Part shown: piece by piece, positions 27,669 to 37,525 of the stretch
How the letters are laid out: each line of letters begins with the position of its first letter
Position numbering within the stretch: position 1 is the stretch's first letter
From: Labrenzia sp. THAF82
Lineage (GTDB): Bacteria; Pseudomonadota; Alphaproteobacteria; Rhizobiales; Stappiaceae
DNA length: 64,000 nt
Assembly: GCF_009363435.1 (NCBI RefSeq)
Contig: NZ_CP045354.1
Span: 810,001 to 874,000 of the forward strand
Direction of reading: 5' to 3'
Position numbers and translations under genes: made by a program
The notes under the pieces: generated by a model
Told to the model about the DNA's origin: nothing
Database searches by the model: none
The model's input: the letters and a program-made list of their open reading frames with translations, nothing else

Positions 27669-28257
27669 AAAGGAAACCGGCTTTTTTCAGGACGTTGTAG
27701 GCCTGAATAATTTCCCGCAGGCGGTCTTCGGAAGACCTGTCACCGCCATTGGCATCCGGATGGTTCAATTTAACAAGCTCTTTATAGCGCGCTTTGATCT
27801 CATCGCCACGGGCTGTGTATGGCAGATTGAGCACATCCAGGGAGCGTTTTTCAAGCGTTAGTAATTTTCTTTGGCGCGGACGACGTATGGATTCTGCACG
27901 GCGTTGCGCATTGGAGCGCATACCTTCCCTCGCGTCGAACCCGTCAGGCCCGTCTGCAGCCTGGCGATTCACACCCATTTTCCAGGTCGGACGATGTCCT
28001 GTCAGGCTATCTTTTTGATAGCTCCGGACGTCGTCGTCGCCCATCCCGTTGAAATAATTATAGGACTTGTTGTACTCGCGGACATGGTCGACACAGAAGT
28101 TGAAATACTGCCCCTCCCGATTGCGACCTTTCGGTGCCCGGTGCATTCCAGGACGGTTGCAGCCGGGGTGGTCGCAGACCGGATGGCGATCCTGTTGCGC
28201 CCGCTCCTTGTCCGGCTTGACCCGAATACCGTCGAAAATTTTTGAATCCAGTTTCAT
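27667..28257 (-). CDS. J-domain (DnaJ-like) protein
   Basis: 196 residues from ATG 28257. The N-terminal half has a Cys/His cluster ([15 protein letters not shown] ... FNFCVDH) that may bind zinc. The C-terminal 60 residues form a J domain with the HPD motif ([14 protein letters not shown]). J proteins stimulate Hsp70 ATPase; this family is conserved next to cobS and bolA in alphaproteobacteria. Divergent from bolA across 181 bp. Confidence 0.93.
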   Translation of the reverse strand: MKLDSKIFDGIRVKPDKERAQQDRHPVCDHPGCNRPGMHRAPKGRNREGQYFNFCVDHVREYNKSYNYFNGMGDDDVRSYQKDSLTGHRPTWKMGVNRQAADGPDGFDAREGMRSNAQRRAESIRRPRQRKLLTLEKRSLDVLNLPYTARGDEIKARYKELVKLNHPDANGGDRSSEDRLREIIQAYNVLKKAGFL

Positions 28258-28438
28258 GGTGCGAAATATTGAAGCCTGAGCCTCGGCGGGCAACCCGCCG
28301 GTCGTTTCATTGATCCGGTATCCAAAGCTATTTTGCCAAGCAGTGGCTCCCGGAGGTCGGACAGCCCGAAACCTTATCAGGCCCGGTCGAGCCAGCAAAG
28401 ACTTGAACTTCGAATTCGCATACGTCACATAAACGCAT

Positions 28439-28735
28439 ATGAGTACAAAACAGATCATTGCCGACAAGCTTCACGCGGCCTTTTCCCCCTCATTTCTGAA
28501 CGTCATAGACGAGTCAGACAAGCACAAGGGTCATGGCGGGTGGCGTGAAGGCGGAGAAACCCACTTCAGGGTCCAGATTGCCTCGGCCGCCTTCGAAGGC
28601 ATGAACCGCGTCGCGCGCCACAGGGCAATTAATGACCTGTTGGCGCAAGAACTGGAGAGCGGTGTACATGCGCTGGCTCTGGAGATCCGGTCCGACAATG
28701 AACCTGATCCTCGTGCGGCAAGAGTGGCCGGCTAG
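28439..28735 (+). CDS. BolA family protein
   Basis: 98 residues. IADKLHAAF, the conserved Ser-His region (DESDKHKGHGG) and FEGMNRVARHRAINDLLAQEL match BolA, whose conserved His helps bind a shared [2Fe-2S] cluster with monothiol glutaredoxins. Likely role: iron-sulfur trafficking or iron regulation. Convergent with the corC-like gene. Confidence 0.93.
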   Translation: MSTKQIIADKLHAAFSPSFLNVIDESDKHKGHGGWREGGETHFRVQIASAAFEGMNRVARHRAINDLLAQELESGVHALALEIRSDNEPDPRAARVAG

Positions 28736-28796
28736 TCGCTCAGCCTCTCCCTCGCCGCCCGCGTGGAGCGACACTGCTTAACTGCGAAAAGATACC

Positions 28797-30119
28797 TTAT
28801 GCCTCGATCCGTGTCGTTGGAGCGACAGCTGGAGCTTTTGCGCCAGGTATCTGGCCAAGCGGCATGATCCGAAGGCGCGTGATCCTGTTTTTCTCTCGGC
28901 GCAGGACCGTGAACCTGAAACCGTGAAACGTGAATATCTGGCGTTCTTCCGGAATCATGCGCGCTTCGTGAATGACAAGTCCGGCGATAGTCGTCGCTTC
29001 ATCGTCGGGCAGGCTCCAGTCTGCCGCACGGTTGAGGTCACGGATAGGCACTGACCCGTCCACAATGACCGAGCCGTCAGCTTGTGGTCTCAAGCCTTCC
29101 AGTTCCACATCGTGCTCGTCCGCGATTTCCCCCACGATTTCTTCCAGAATGTCTTCCAGGGTCACAAGGCCCATCACCTCGCCATATTCGTCGACGACGA
29201 GCGAGAAGTGGGACTTGTGTCGCAGGAACGCGTTCAACTGATCCTGAAGGCTGGTCGTGTCCGGCACAAACCATGCAGGTGCGGCAATGTCCAAAATGTT
29301 TATGCCGTCGGTGCCACCATCGGCTGCGTGGAGTGCGCGCAGCAGGTCCTTTGCATGAAGGACGCCGACAAAATTGTCGCTTTCACCGCGCCAAAGAGGC
29401 AGCCGTGTGTACGGAGAGGCGAGGGCGGCCTCGACAAGCTTTGCAGGGTCCTCGTCAACATTGAGGGCGACCATGTTGGTCCTGTGAACCATGACGTCGG
29501 ACACTTCCAGTTCGGCCAGGTCCAAAAGGCCGCCGAGGCGGTCGCGTTCACCCTTTTCCAGACCGCCTTCGATATGTTGCAGATCGACAGCGCCGCGCAG
29601 TTCTTCATGCGCGGACAAGATGAAGGTGTCAGCTCCGACGTTGATGCCGACAACGCGCAAGATCATCCTAACGATCACCTCGACGCCAGCAACAACCGGT
29701 CCGAAGACGGCAACCACCACCCGCACAATGGGTGAAACCATCACGGCAAATCGTTCCGGATTTGAAATGGCCCATGTTTTTGGAAGGACTTCCGCAAAAA
29801 CAAGAACCAGAGCCGTCATGACCAGGGTCGCCAAAGCTACGCCCGCTTCGCCGAAAAGCGAGAGAAAAACACTCGTGGCGAGCGCGGATGCCAGAATATT
29901 GACAAGGTTGTTGCCAAGCAGCAGCGCGCCGATCAGCCTTTCCCTGTTGGCAATTAGCCGGCTGGCCACCCGGGCTCGCCAATCGCCGTTTTTTTCGATC
30001 TGGTGCATGCGCGCTCGCGAAGCTGCGGTCAGCGCCGTTTCGGAGCCGGAGAAGAAACCGGACAGGAACAGAAGCACCAGAATGGCGCCGACCGCCAGCC
30101 AGAGAGACGTTTCCATCAT
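28797..30119 (-). CDS. CNNM/CorC (HlyC-type) membrane protein with CBS pair
   Basis: 440 residues. N-terminal CNNM transmembrane domain (FLSGFFSGSETALTAASRARM, LLGNNLVNILAS, EVLPKTWAI), a CBS pair (MVHRTNMVALNVDED ... HFSLVVDEYGEVMGLVTLEDILEEIVGEI) and a C-terminal CorC_HlyC domain (DGSVPIRDLNRA). The family is linked to Mg2+/Co2+ efflux and ribosome-associated functions; haemolysin naming is historical. The start overlaps the aroB stop by 4 bp. Confidence 0.95.
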   Translation of the reverse strand: MMETSLWLAVGAILVLLFLSGFFSGSETALTAASRARMHQIEKNGDWRARVASRLIANRERLIGALLLGNNLVNILASALATSVFLSLFGEAGVALATLVMTALVLVFAEVLPKTWAISNPERFAVMVSPIVRVVVAVFGPVVAGVEVIVRMILRVVGINVGADTFILSAHEELRGAVDLQHIEGGLEKGERDRLGGLLDLAELEVSDVMVHRTNMVALNVDEDPAKLVEAALASPYTRLPLWRGESDNFVGVLHAKDLLRALHAADGGTDGINILDIAAPAWFVPDTTSLQDQLNAFLRHKSHFSLVVDEYGEVMGLVTLEDILEEIVGEIADEHDVELEGLRPQADGSVIVDGSVPIRDLNRAADWSLPDDEATTIAGLVIHEARMIPEERQIFTFHGFRFTVLRREKNRITRLRIMPLGQIPGAKAPAVAPTTRIEA

Positions 30120-31264
30120 GTTTCAAGTTTCTCCTTGAGGAAATCCGATACCAGTGCCGGATCGACGCCTTTTTCAACAAAGGCTTCACCGACACCGCGG
30201 GTCAAAATGAACGTGAGTGCGCCGCGACTGACCTTTTTGTCCTGAGCGATGATGTCCATAAAGGTTTCTGCAGGTGGTAACTGGCCTGGAACATCTTTCA
30301 GCGAGACCGGAAGTCCGACATCTGTCAGGTGCTTCTGGACGCGCGCAACGGTCACCTCGTCAATCAGCTGCAGTTTTTCTGAAAACTCGTGCGCAAGCAT
30401 CATTCCGATCGAGACACCTTCTCCGTGCACGACGCGCTCGGTTTCATACGAGACGGCTGCTTCAAGTGCGTGGCCGAAAGTATGGCCGAGATTAAGCAAT
30501 GCACGTCGTCCCGCCTCCAGTTCATCAGCGGCCACGACATCGGCTTTGGCCTGGCAGGACCGGGCGACGGCTTGGTCGCGTTCGGGACCTCCTGCAAAGA
30601 CCGCTTTCCAGTTGGCTTCCAGCCAACGGAAGAAAGGCTCATCTCCAAGGAGGCCGTATTTGGCAACTTCCGCATAGCCTGCGCGAAAATCGCGGATCGG
30701 CAATGTATCCAGAATAGCCGTGTCGGCGAGAACCAATGCGGGTTGATGGAATGCTCCGATGAGATTCTTGCCATGCCGGGCGTTGATGCCTGTTTTACCT
30801 CCGACGGAGCTGTCTACCTGAGCCAGAAGCGTGGTCGGAACCTGGATGAAAGACATGCCGCGACGGACCGCAGACGCAACAAAGCCTGTGAGGTCGCCAA
30901 CGACACCGCCGCCAAGAGCGACAATGCCATCGCCACGTTCCAGCCTTGCCGCCAGCACTTCATCACAGAGGCGTTCGAATTCCCGAAAACACTTGCTGCT
31001 TTCGCCGCTAGGCACGGTCAGCACGGTGTGTTCAAGGCCAGCGGCATTGAGGCTTTCGGAAAACGCTTTTTGATGCAATTTCGCAACCGTCTCGTCAACA
31101 ACCACTGCAAGGCGTGCGCCGGGCAAGACGGCGGCGATCTCCGCGCCGGCCGCATCCATCACACCGCGCCCGATCTTGATGTCGTAGCTGCGGGCGCCGA
31201 GATCGACTTTGACCTGAGTTCGCTCTGCTTCGGCTGCGTCAGCCACGTTTGCTTCCATTGTCAT
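30116..31264 (-). CDS. aroB: 3-dehydroquinate synthase
   Basis: 382 residues from ATG 31264; an upstream frame would run into aroK. NAD-binding ALGGGVVGDLTGFVAS, QVPTTLLAQVDSSVGGKTGIN, and the zinc-site residues in GYAEVAKYGLL, LNLGHTFGHALE and VVHGEGVSIGM are present. Second step of the shikimate pathway. Directly follows aroK (22 bp) and overlaps the CorC gene. Confidence 0.98.
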   Translation of the reverse strand: MTMEANVADAAEAERTQVKVDLGARSYDIKIGRGVMDAAGAEIAAVLPGARLAVVVDETVAKLHQKAFSESLNAAGLEHTVLTVPSGESSKCFREFERLCDEVLAARLERGDGIVALGGGVVGDLTGFVASAVRRGMSFIQVPTTLLAQVDSSVGGKTGINARHGKNLIGAFHQPALVLADTAILDTLPIRDFRAGYAEVAKYGLLGDEPFFRWLEANWKAVFAGGPERDQAVARSCQAKADVVAADELEAGRRALLNLGHTFGHALEAAVSYETERVVHGEGVSIGMMLAHEFSEKLQLIDEVTVARVQKHLTDVGLPVSLKDVPGQLPPAETFMDIIAQDKKVSRGALTFILTRGVGEAFVEKGVDPALVSDFLKEKLET

Positions 31265-31286
31265 TTTGTCTTTGAATTTCTGTGTT

Positions 31287-31928
31287 TCAGGATGCTGCCG
31301 AGGCACTTTGCGCATCGTCGCGATCAAGATAGTCGGCCAACGTGATGACGATCTGGTCGACCACCGTTTCGTGCGGTACTTCCTTGGATGTGACGGTCAG
31401 CGCAGCACGCGCATAAACGGGTTCGCGCTTTGCCAGAAGGTTTCGCATCGTGCCTTCAGGATCGGGATTTTGCAGCAGCGGTCTCGTTGACCGGCGCCGA
31501 ACGCGTGCCATGACCGTTTCAAAATCCACTTTCAACCAGATCGAAACCCCGTGTTCGGAAATCTCCTGGCGGGTGGCATCGCTCATGAAGGCGCCGCCAC
31601 CGGTGGCAAGAACCTGGGGACCCTCTCGCAATATCCGCGCAATGACCCGTTCTTCGCCACTGCGGAAATAAGGTTCGCCATGTTCTGCAAAAATTTCTGA
31701 TACCGTCATGTTTGCTGCACGCTCTATTTCGGAATCAGCATCGATGAATTCAAGACCCAGGCGCTGGGCAAGCCGCTTGCCGACTGTGGATTTTCCGCAG
31801 CCCATAATTCCAACCAAAACAATAGAGCGATGCCCGAGCTTTTTAAGGAGCCCGGCCAAATCGATATCTCTGGCATTTGTCCACTCAGGGCCCGTTTCCA
31901 GGTCCTGTGTCTTGTCATTTTTCGTCAT
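31287..31928 (-). CDS. aroK: Shikimate kinase
   Basis: 213 residues, with a 30-residue N-terminal extension common in alphaproteobacteria. Walker A VGIMGCGKSTVGKRLA, shikimate-binding DADSEIE and GGGAFM, and lid Arg in RRRSTRPLL are seen. First gene of aroK-aroB-corC. Divergent from the small membrane protein and xerD. Confidence 0.98.
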   Translation of the reverse strand: MTKNDKTQDLETGPEWTNARDIDLAGLLKKLGHRSIVLVGIMGCGKSTVGKRLAQRLGLEFIDADSEIERAANMTVSEIFAEHGEPYFRSGEERVIARILREGPQVLATGGGAFMSDATRQEISEHGVSIWLKVDFETVMARVRRRSTRPLLQNPDPEGTMRNLLAKREPVYARAALTVTSKEVPHETVVDQIVITLADYLDRDDAQSASAAS

Positions 31929-32080
31929 GGCGGCGTTGTATCATATTCACCAAAAAAGACACGGGCTGATCTTGTTTCGGATACCTTAACGTCATCACTT
32001 GCGCTGGACGGGGTCTTCTTGAAACAATCCGGTGACCGATTCGCCTATGGCATTCACGCTTTTTGCTCGGGAGTCCGCTT

Positions 32081-32224
32081 GTGCCAACCCTGACCCGCCT
32101 GCTGCTGGTGTTGTTGCTGCTGGGTGCACTTGGCTATGGCGCGGTGTTTGCGCTGGCGAATTTCGTCGACCCGCGTGAGCGGGAGATTACCGTTCGCGTC
32201 AAGAAGGACGGCTTTGGCCGATAG
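32081..32224 (+). CDS. Conserved-looking small membrane protein (47 aa)
   Basis: GTG start at 32081 with GGGAG at 32069-32073 (7 nt spacing); 47 residues. A single Leu-rich transmembrane helix ([21 protein letters not shown]) is followed by a short polar tail with [18 protein letters not shown]. Small proteins of this shape and position, between aroK and xerD, recur in alphaproteobacteria and are sometimes mislabelled histidine kinase; that is from memory. It ends 8 bp before xerD, so the two are probably co-transcribed. Function unknown. Confidence 0.75.
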   Translation: MPTLTRLLLVLLLLGALGYGAVFALANFVDPREREITVRVKKDGFGR

Positions 32225-32232
32225 GGTCTGAT

Positions 32233-33156
32233 TTGGCAACCGGTTTCGATCTCGAAACGTTTCTTGAGATGTTGGCAGCAGAGCGTGGTGCGGCCGAAAA
32301 CACGCTTGAAAGCTATCGCCGTGATCTTGAAGACTTCTCGGGATTTCTCGGTCGCACAAACCTTGCCGATGCCGGCACAGACAAGATTTCAGCGTATCTC
32401 GGGGATCTGAACCGCCGAGGGTTTGCCGAGACGTCACAGGCCCGGAGATTGTCAGCCCTCAAACAGTTCTACAAGTTCCTCTACTCTGAAGGTGTTCGAG
32501 AGGATGATCCGACACGCACATTGTCAGCACCCAAGCGGCGAGCAGCACTTCCAAAAGTGTTGTCTGTCGACGATGTCGACCGATTGATTGAAACTGCTGA
32601 ACGGGGTGCTGTAACGCCCCAGAAGAGTTCGGCTGCCCGCCTGCGTGCACAGCGCCTCTATACGCTTATAGAAGTTCTTTATGCCACTGGACTGCGCGTT
32701 TCTGAACTTGTTGCGCTTCCGGTTACCGCAGCTTTGCGCGACGCGCGCCTCATCGAAATCACCGGCAAAGGTGGCAAAGAGCGTTTGGTCCCCTTGTCCC
32801 ATGCCGCACAGGCCGCCATGAAAGATTATGTGGCCTTGAGGTCGGCGGAAGGCGCTTATGAGAAAAGTCCCTGGCTGTTTCCCTCTCACGGTGACAGCGG
32901 TCACCTGACACGTCAGCATTTTGCAAGGGAACTCAAGGATCTGGCAGTTGCAGCCGGACTTCCGGCGACAAAAGTCTCACCGCATGTACTCCGGCATGCC
33001 TTTGCCTCGCATCTTCTGCAAAACGGTGCTGATTTGCGCGTTGTGCAGCAGCTTCTCGGTCATGCCGATATCTCAACGACGCAGATTTACACCCATGTTC
33101 TCGATGAACGTCTGAGGGAGCTCGTCGAGAGCGCGCACCCGTTGGCGCGGCGTTGA
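32233..33156 (+). CDS. xerD: Site-specific tyrosine recombinase XerD
   Basis: 307 residues from a TTG start at 32233. An N-terminal SAM-like DNA-binding domain is followed by the catalytic domain with Arg (TGLRVSEL), Lys (GKGGKERL), HxLRH ([13 protein letters not shown]), His (QLLGHADIS) and the nucleophilic Tyr (TQIYTHV). XerCD resolve chromosome dimers at dif. The position beside aroK is the standard housekeeping one, not a mobile element. Confidence 0.95.
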   Translation: MATGFDLETFLEMLAAERGAAENTLESYRRDLEDFSGFLGRTNLADAGTDKISAYLGDLNRRGFAETSQARRLSALKQFYKFLYSEGVREDDPTRTLSAPKRRAALPKVLSVDDVDRLIETAERGAVTPQKSSAARLRAQRLYTLIEVLYATGLRVSELVALPVTAALRDARLIEITGKGGKERLVPLSHAAQAAMKDYVALRSAEGAYEKSPWLFPSHGDSGHLTRQHFARELKDLAVAAGLPATKVSPHVLRHAFASHLLQNGADLRVVQQLLGHADISTTQIYTHVLDERLRELVESAHPLARR

Positions 33157-33230
33157 GTTCCGCTCTATTGCGCTGCAGCATTCGTCGCCTTACACTCCGC
33201 TGCCCAAAAATATAGCATCGGGAAACATGC

Positions 33231-34871
33231 ATGCTGGAACCTGCCGGCGACTACGAAACGCTGAACACCCGTTTTCAATGGTCTTTGCCCGCAACCTACA
33301 ACATGGCTGCCGCCATCAGCGACGTGTGGGCTGCGAAAGATCCAGAGCGTCTGGCAATTCGCCAAGTGCTGACGAATGGCGATGTACGGGACTGGAGCCA
33401 CCAGCGTCTCAATCAGGCCGCCAATCGAATTGCCAATGCATTTGTCGCGAAAGGCATCAGGCGAGGTGACCGGGTGGCACTGCTATTGCCTCAGGTTCCT
33501 GAAACCGCGGTTGCACATCTTGCTGCCTACAAAATCGGCGCAATCGCCGTTCCTCTTGCAGCACTTTTCGGTTTGGAGGCCTTGCGGTACCGCTTGTCGG
33601 ATTCCGGCGCAAAGGCGCTTGTGACCGATTCCGCAGGGCTCGAAAAACTCTCCCAAATCCGTGAGGATCTTCCCGATCTTGACCTTGTCGTCTCCACGGA
33701 TGGACCGCAATCAGGGGTCTGTTGTTTCGACGATCTGCAAGCCAAGGCATCGGATCGCTTCGAAACTATTGCCTCCACACCAGATGATCCCGCGCTGATG
33801 ATCTATACGTCGGGAACAACCGGTCAGCCTAAAGGTGTGTTGCATGGGCACCGGGTCCTATTCGGGCACATGCCGGGGATTGAGCTTTCACAGAATTTCC
33901 TGGGGCGAGACGGTGATCTTCTTTGGACGCCGGCGGATTGGGCCTGGGCCGGCGGCTTGTTGAACGCGTTGTTTCCGGCGCTTACACTCGGCGTTCCTGT
34001 GTTGTCTCATGCCACCCGAAAATTCGATCCCGAATTCGCCTTTAAATTGCTTGAACGAGAAGGCGTCCGTAATGCCTTCATTCCGCCAACAGCGCTGAAA
34101 ATGCTGCGAGCCGTAGACAGTCCTGCCCGCCGCTTCAATCTCGCCTGGAGGAGCGTTGGTTCTGCAGGCGAGTCCCTTGGGCGCGAAACGTATGACTGGT
34201 TCCAGGGAGAATTCGGGTTTGCGGTCAACGAGTTTTATGGACAAACCGAATGCAATGCGGTTCTTGGGTCTGTCGCAGAACTCGGCGTCAGCCGTTCCGG
34301 CGCCATCGGCAAGGCAATTCCCGGGCACGCCGTTGCCATTATCGACGACACAGGCATGCCTTTGCCACCTGAAACACTCGGGCAAATTGCCGTGAAGCGG
34401 CCGGATCCGGTGATGTTTCTGGAATATTGGAACAAGCCAGAAGCAACCCGGGACAAGTTCATTGATGACTGGATGATTACCGGTGACCAGGGGGTCATGG
34501 ATGAGGATGGGTATGTTCATTTTGTCGGGCGAGACGATGACATCATCACCTCGGCAAGTTACCGGATCGGTCCGGGGGAAATCGAGGATTGTTTGATCAA
34601 GCACCCTTCGATCGCGCTGGCGGCAGCTATTGGCAAGCCCGATCCGCTGCGCACCGAGATCGTCAAAGCCTATGTCGTTTTGAAACCGGACGCAGAAGGT
34701 GGTGAGCAGCTCGAAGACGACATTCGCGGATTTGTTCGCGAAAGGTTGTCTGCGCACGAATACCCGCGAGAGATCGAATTTGTGGATGAGCTTCCGATGA
34801 CCACCACTGGCAAGGTCATACGCCGGAAACTTCGTCAGCAGGCGCGTGACGAGATATCGATCAGGGCCTGA
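33231..34871 (+). CDS. Acyl-CoA synthetase (AMP-binding)
   Basis: 546 residues. P-loop-like MIYTSGTTGQPKG, NEFYGQTECNAV, and the hinge MITGDQGVMDEDGYVHFVGRDDDIITSASYRIGP followed by the catalytic Lys near TTTGKVIRRKLR. Adenylates a carboxylic acid and joins it to CoA; the shape resembles medium-chain ACSM/acetyl-CoA-synthetase-like enzymes. Substrate not readable. It is 74 bp after xerD and overlaps the convergent GNAT gene by 11 bp. Confidence 0.9.
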   Translation: MLEPAGDYETLNTRFQWSLPATYNMAAAISDVWAAKDPERLAIRQVLTNGDVRDWSHQRLNQAANRIANAFVAKGIRRGDRVALLLPQVPETAVAHLAAYKIGAIAVPLAALFGLEALRYRLSDSGAKALVTDSAGLEKLSQIREDLPDLDLVVSTDGPQSGVCCFDDLQAKASDRFETIASTPDDPALMIYTSGTTGQPKGVLHGHRVLFGHMPGIELSQNFLGRDGDLLWTPADWAWAGGLLNALFPALTLGVPVLSHATRKFDPEFAFKLLEREGVRNAFIPPTALKMLRAVDSPARRFNLAWRSVGSAGESLGRETYDWFQGEFGFAVNEFYGQTECNAVLGSVAELGVSRSGAIGKAIPGHAVAIIDDTGMPLPPETLGQIAVKRPDPVMFLEYWNKPEATRDKFIDDWMITGDQGVMDEDGYVHFVGRDDDIITSASYRIGPGEIEDCLIKHPSIALAAAIGKPDPLRTEIVKAYVVLKPDAEGGEQLEDDIRGFVRERLSAHEYPREIEFVDELPMTTTGKVIRRKLRQQARDEISIRA

Positions 34872-35991
34872 CGCGTTTCTTGAGCTGTCTCACAAGGCGC
34901 CGAAGCCGCTGTTCCAATTCCAGGTCCGCCTGACACAGAGCGCAAAGCTGTGCGCTGAATGCCCCTCCTGAATAAAGCAACGTGCAGGTTTCAAGGCGTC
35001 CTCTCCAAAGTGGCTCAATCATGGTGTGTCCTGGAATGGCAAGGGAATCCGCGCCTTTGAAGCCATTCAGTTTCAGGTTTTCCCGAAACGCATGTACGGC
35101 AATCTGGGCTCCCGGAGAATATCGGGCGAACTCTTCGTCAAAGGCGATTTTCCAGGAAAAAACAGCTCCCCCCTCCACAAAGAGGACCAGTGCGGCCACA
35201 AGTGTGTTGCCTGCCCAAAGCTGATCGATACGAACACCGTCTTCTGCTGAGCGGTTTGCAATTGCCGCGCGCGCGAATGCTGCGGTTTCCGGTGTGCTCA
35301 AAAGTGCGGTTCCCGCCCGTCCTTTCCAGCCCTTGGCTTCCAGATGCAGAAAGGATTCAAATCCCTGAACGGCTTCGTGGCCAGACAAACTGGAAAACCG
35401 CGTCGTGCCGTGGTCATCAAGTCTGCGCAAGAGGCGGCGCATTTCCTTGCGCCGTTTGCCGCTATAGGCCGATTCAAGCTGTTGGTTCCCGGTCTCGCCG
35501 GCTGCGTGAGCTGCTCTGGTCGCACATGCCGTCGAGCGATAACGTTCCGCCATCGCCGATCTCAATCTGTCAGCTGATGCAGAGTGGAGCGGGAGATAGG
35601 GGAAAGCGAGCACACCTTTTGAGCCGCCCATCGCATGCAGAAAGGCGGCAATTGCGCCTTGTGAGGCATCCGGGTGCAAGAGCGGTGTTCCCAGCGGAGA
35701 ATACTCAGTTGCCCAGGTCGAAGTGACGGGAAAGGCAATGCCAAGTCTGCGGCGACCGACTGGTGCAGCTGCCAGCCAGTACTGCTTTTGTTTTTCTCTG
35801 ACGACGACAAGGCGAACCGCCCTGTTGGCCGTGTGCTCCAGAAACGGTTTTAGGAATTCAGGCCCGAAAAACGGATTGGGATCGATTGAAAGTTTCGCAA
35901 GCTGCCGCCAGTCCGCTTCCGGAACCGTTGCGCTCAGCGGATCGAACTCAAGGATCTGGTACTGCTGTGCGGCTGTCTGATCACTGATCAA
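34861..35991 (-). CDS. GNAT/FemAB-like acetyltransferase (PF13480-type)
   Basis: 376 residues if started at TTG 35991, which overlaps the flippase stop by 11 bp; another TTG at 36030 is possible and no ATG is available, so the N-terminus is uncertain. SGKRRKEMRRLLRRLDDHG and SWKIAFDEEFARYSPGAQIAVHAF are the two hallmark blocks of the CelD/BioF2-like acyltransferases found in exopolysaccharide loci. Predicted cytosolic, modifying a glycan or lipid-linked precursor with the adjacent flippase. Coupled translation with the flippase is likely. Confidence 0.8.
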   Translation of the reverse strand: MISDQTAAQQYQILEFDPLSATVPEADWRQLAKLSIDPNPFFGPEFLKPFLEHTANRAVRLVVVREKQKQYWLAAAPVGRRRLGIAFPVTSTWATEYSPLGTPLLHPDASQGAIAAFLHAMGGSKGVLAFPYLPLHSASADRLRSAMAERYRSTACATRAAHAAGETGNQQLESAYSGKRRKEMRRLLRRLDDHGTTRFSSLSGHEAVQGFESFLHLEAKGWKGRAGTALLSTPETAAFARAAIANRSAEDGVRIDQLWAGNTLVAALVLFVEGGAVFSWKIAFDEEFARYSPGAQIAVHAFRENLKLNGFKGADSLAIPGHTMIEPLWRGRLETCTLLYSGGAFSAQLCALCQADLELEQRLRRLVRQLKKRVRP

Positions 35992-37405
35992 CCTGGCGGT
36001 CCTTGGGTGGAAAAAGCAATAGAAGAACAAATGTCGTGATATTCAGCTTGCGTTTGGCAACCAATGCAAGCGCTGATGCTTCAAAAAGAATCGCGCAACT
36101 TGTTGCGATCGCCGCACCGGCGAGGCCAAGTAGCGGAATGAAGGCAAGGTTTAGAAGAACGTTGAGCAGAAACGTGACCGCATAAATACCGGCGCAGTTC
36201 TTCTGATGCCCTGTCATGGTCAATAGCGCGTCGGCAGGACCAACAGATGCACGCGCGAGAACGCCGATCATCAAAATGGCGATCAGCTGGTAACCGCTTT
36301 CATAACCACTGCCGAAGAGGGCCAGAAGCAACGGGGCGATGAGCAAAAGCCCTGCACCTGCCAAAAGCGACGGCCAGAACGTCCAGTGTGTGGCTTTGCG
36401 AACATAGTCTTCAAGGCCCTTCTGGTCTTGCCTGTGCATATAGTCGGAGAACCTGTGTGCCGATGCCGCACGAACTGCGAAATAGACAAAATGCACCAGG
36501 GCCAACGTGCGTGAGGCCGCGAAATATATGGCGACTTCGTCCGGATCCTGGAAAAAACTGACCATGATGACATCGGCACTGGTGATCAGCTGCAGAAATC
36601 CATCCACCATCAACATTGGCAATGAGATCAGGATCCAGTTTTTCAACTCAATCCTGCGCGGACCGATCGGTACCTGGTGCGCAAGCCGGCGGCTGAGCTG
36701 CAAATACTGATAGAGCGCGATGAGCATCGCCGCGCAAATTGCGACGGTTGCCATTGTGAGGGCATCTGCTTTCAGTCCGGCGAATATCGCCACAAAAAGC
36801 AATATCAGGATGGTGAGTGGCCGCCAGATATAGGTCGGCAACATCGACAGGGACGACCAGTCGTAACTTCGTGCAATGCCATCCTGGACCAGTCCGAACG
36901 CAAAGAACGGCAGCGCCAGCAAGACAATCGCGATGGGTTGGACGTAGTAGGGCTCTATGATCGGGCTGACCAGAAACACTATGCCAATACCCAGAATAGC
37001 CGTTGCAGCGCCTATCAAGAAAGCCGAAACCCGGCTTGCAAAAAGGAAACCGCGCAGACCATCCAGATCGCCCGCCTGCCGGTATTGTGGCAGGAACCTG
37101 TTGGCGGAGGCAGAGAACCCGCCGCAGGACATGACCCCGAGTATGATGACCAAGGTCCACGCAACAGAATAGATGCCGTAGTCATGCGCACCGAGCGCGC
37201 GCGCGAAGACAATCTGCGAAAGATACGCGAGCGCAGCACCACCGATCCGGATGGCAAACGTGGATACCGCCATGCGGCCCGCGGCGTGATTGTCGCTGCC
37301 CTTGCCATTCAAGACAGCTCTAATCTGTTCACCTCCTTTGCCCAAAACCTGAGGCCAGGAGGCGCTGTGAAGACGCTTTGTCCAGGAGTTGGAAGTGAAA
37401 CGCAA
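35981..37405 (-). CDS. Polysaccharide flippase (Wzx/PST-type)
   Basis: 474 residues from TTG 37405, which has AAAGGA 7 nt upstream. About 12-14 membrane helices; the N-terminal STFAIRIGGAALAYLSQIVFARALGAHDYGIY is the typical oligosaccharide-flippase signature. A second, stronger AAAGGAGGTG lies inside the frame (37330-37339) with only an ATT at normal spacing (37324), so the true start is uncertain. Flips lipid-linked glycans or related molecules across the inner membrane. Forms a two-gene unit with the GNAT gene, with no glycosyltransferases nearby. Confidence 0.88.
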   Translation of the reverse strand: MRFTSNSWTKRLHSASWPQVLGKGGEQIRAVLNGKGSDNHAAGRMAVSTFAIRIGGAALAYLSQIVFARALGAHDYGIYSVAWTLVIILGVMSCGGFSASANRFLPQYRQAGDLDGLRGFLFASRVSAFLIGAATAILGIGIVFLVSPIIEPYYVQPIAIVLLALPFFAFGLVQDGIARSYDWSSLSMLPTYIWRPLTILILLFVAIFAGLKADALTMATVAICAAMLIALYQYLQLSRRLAHQVPIGPRRIELKNWILISLPMLMVDGFLQLITSADVIMVSFFQDPDEVAIYFAASRTLALVHFVYFAVRAASAHRFSDYMHRQDQKGLEDYVRKATHWTFWPSLLAGAGLLLIAPLLLALFGSGYESGYQLIAILMIGVLARASVGPADALLTMTGHQKNCAGIYAVTFLLNVLLNLAFIPLLGLAGAAIATSCAILFEASALALVAKRKLNITTFVLLLLFPPKDRQVDQ

Positions 37406-37525
37406 CGACGGGTCCTTTGCAGCAAATATTCCGTATTTGTGACATGAGGGACTTAATTTTCTCTAGCGAACTGGGGAACTGGACGGCTTTGATTTCACAG
37501 ATGCGTGATGAAATAGGATTTCGAG

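Noticed and set aside
32233-33156. Integrase of a mobile element
   Set aside because: The tyrosine recombinase sits in the housekeeping aroK-xerD setting with no att repeats or cargo, so it is XerD.
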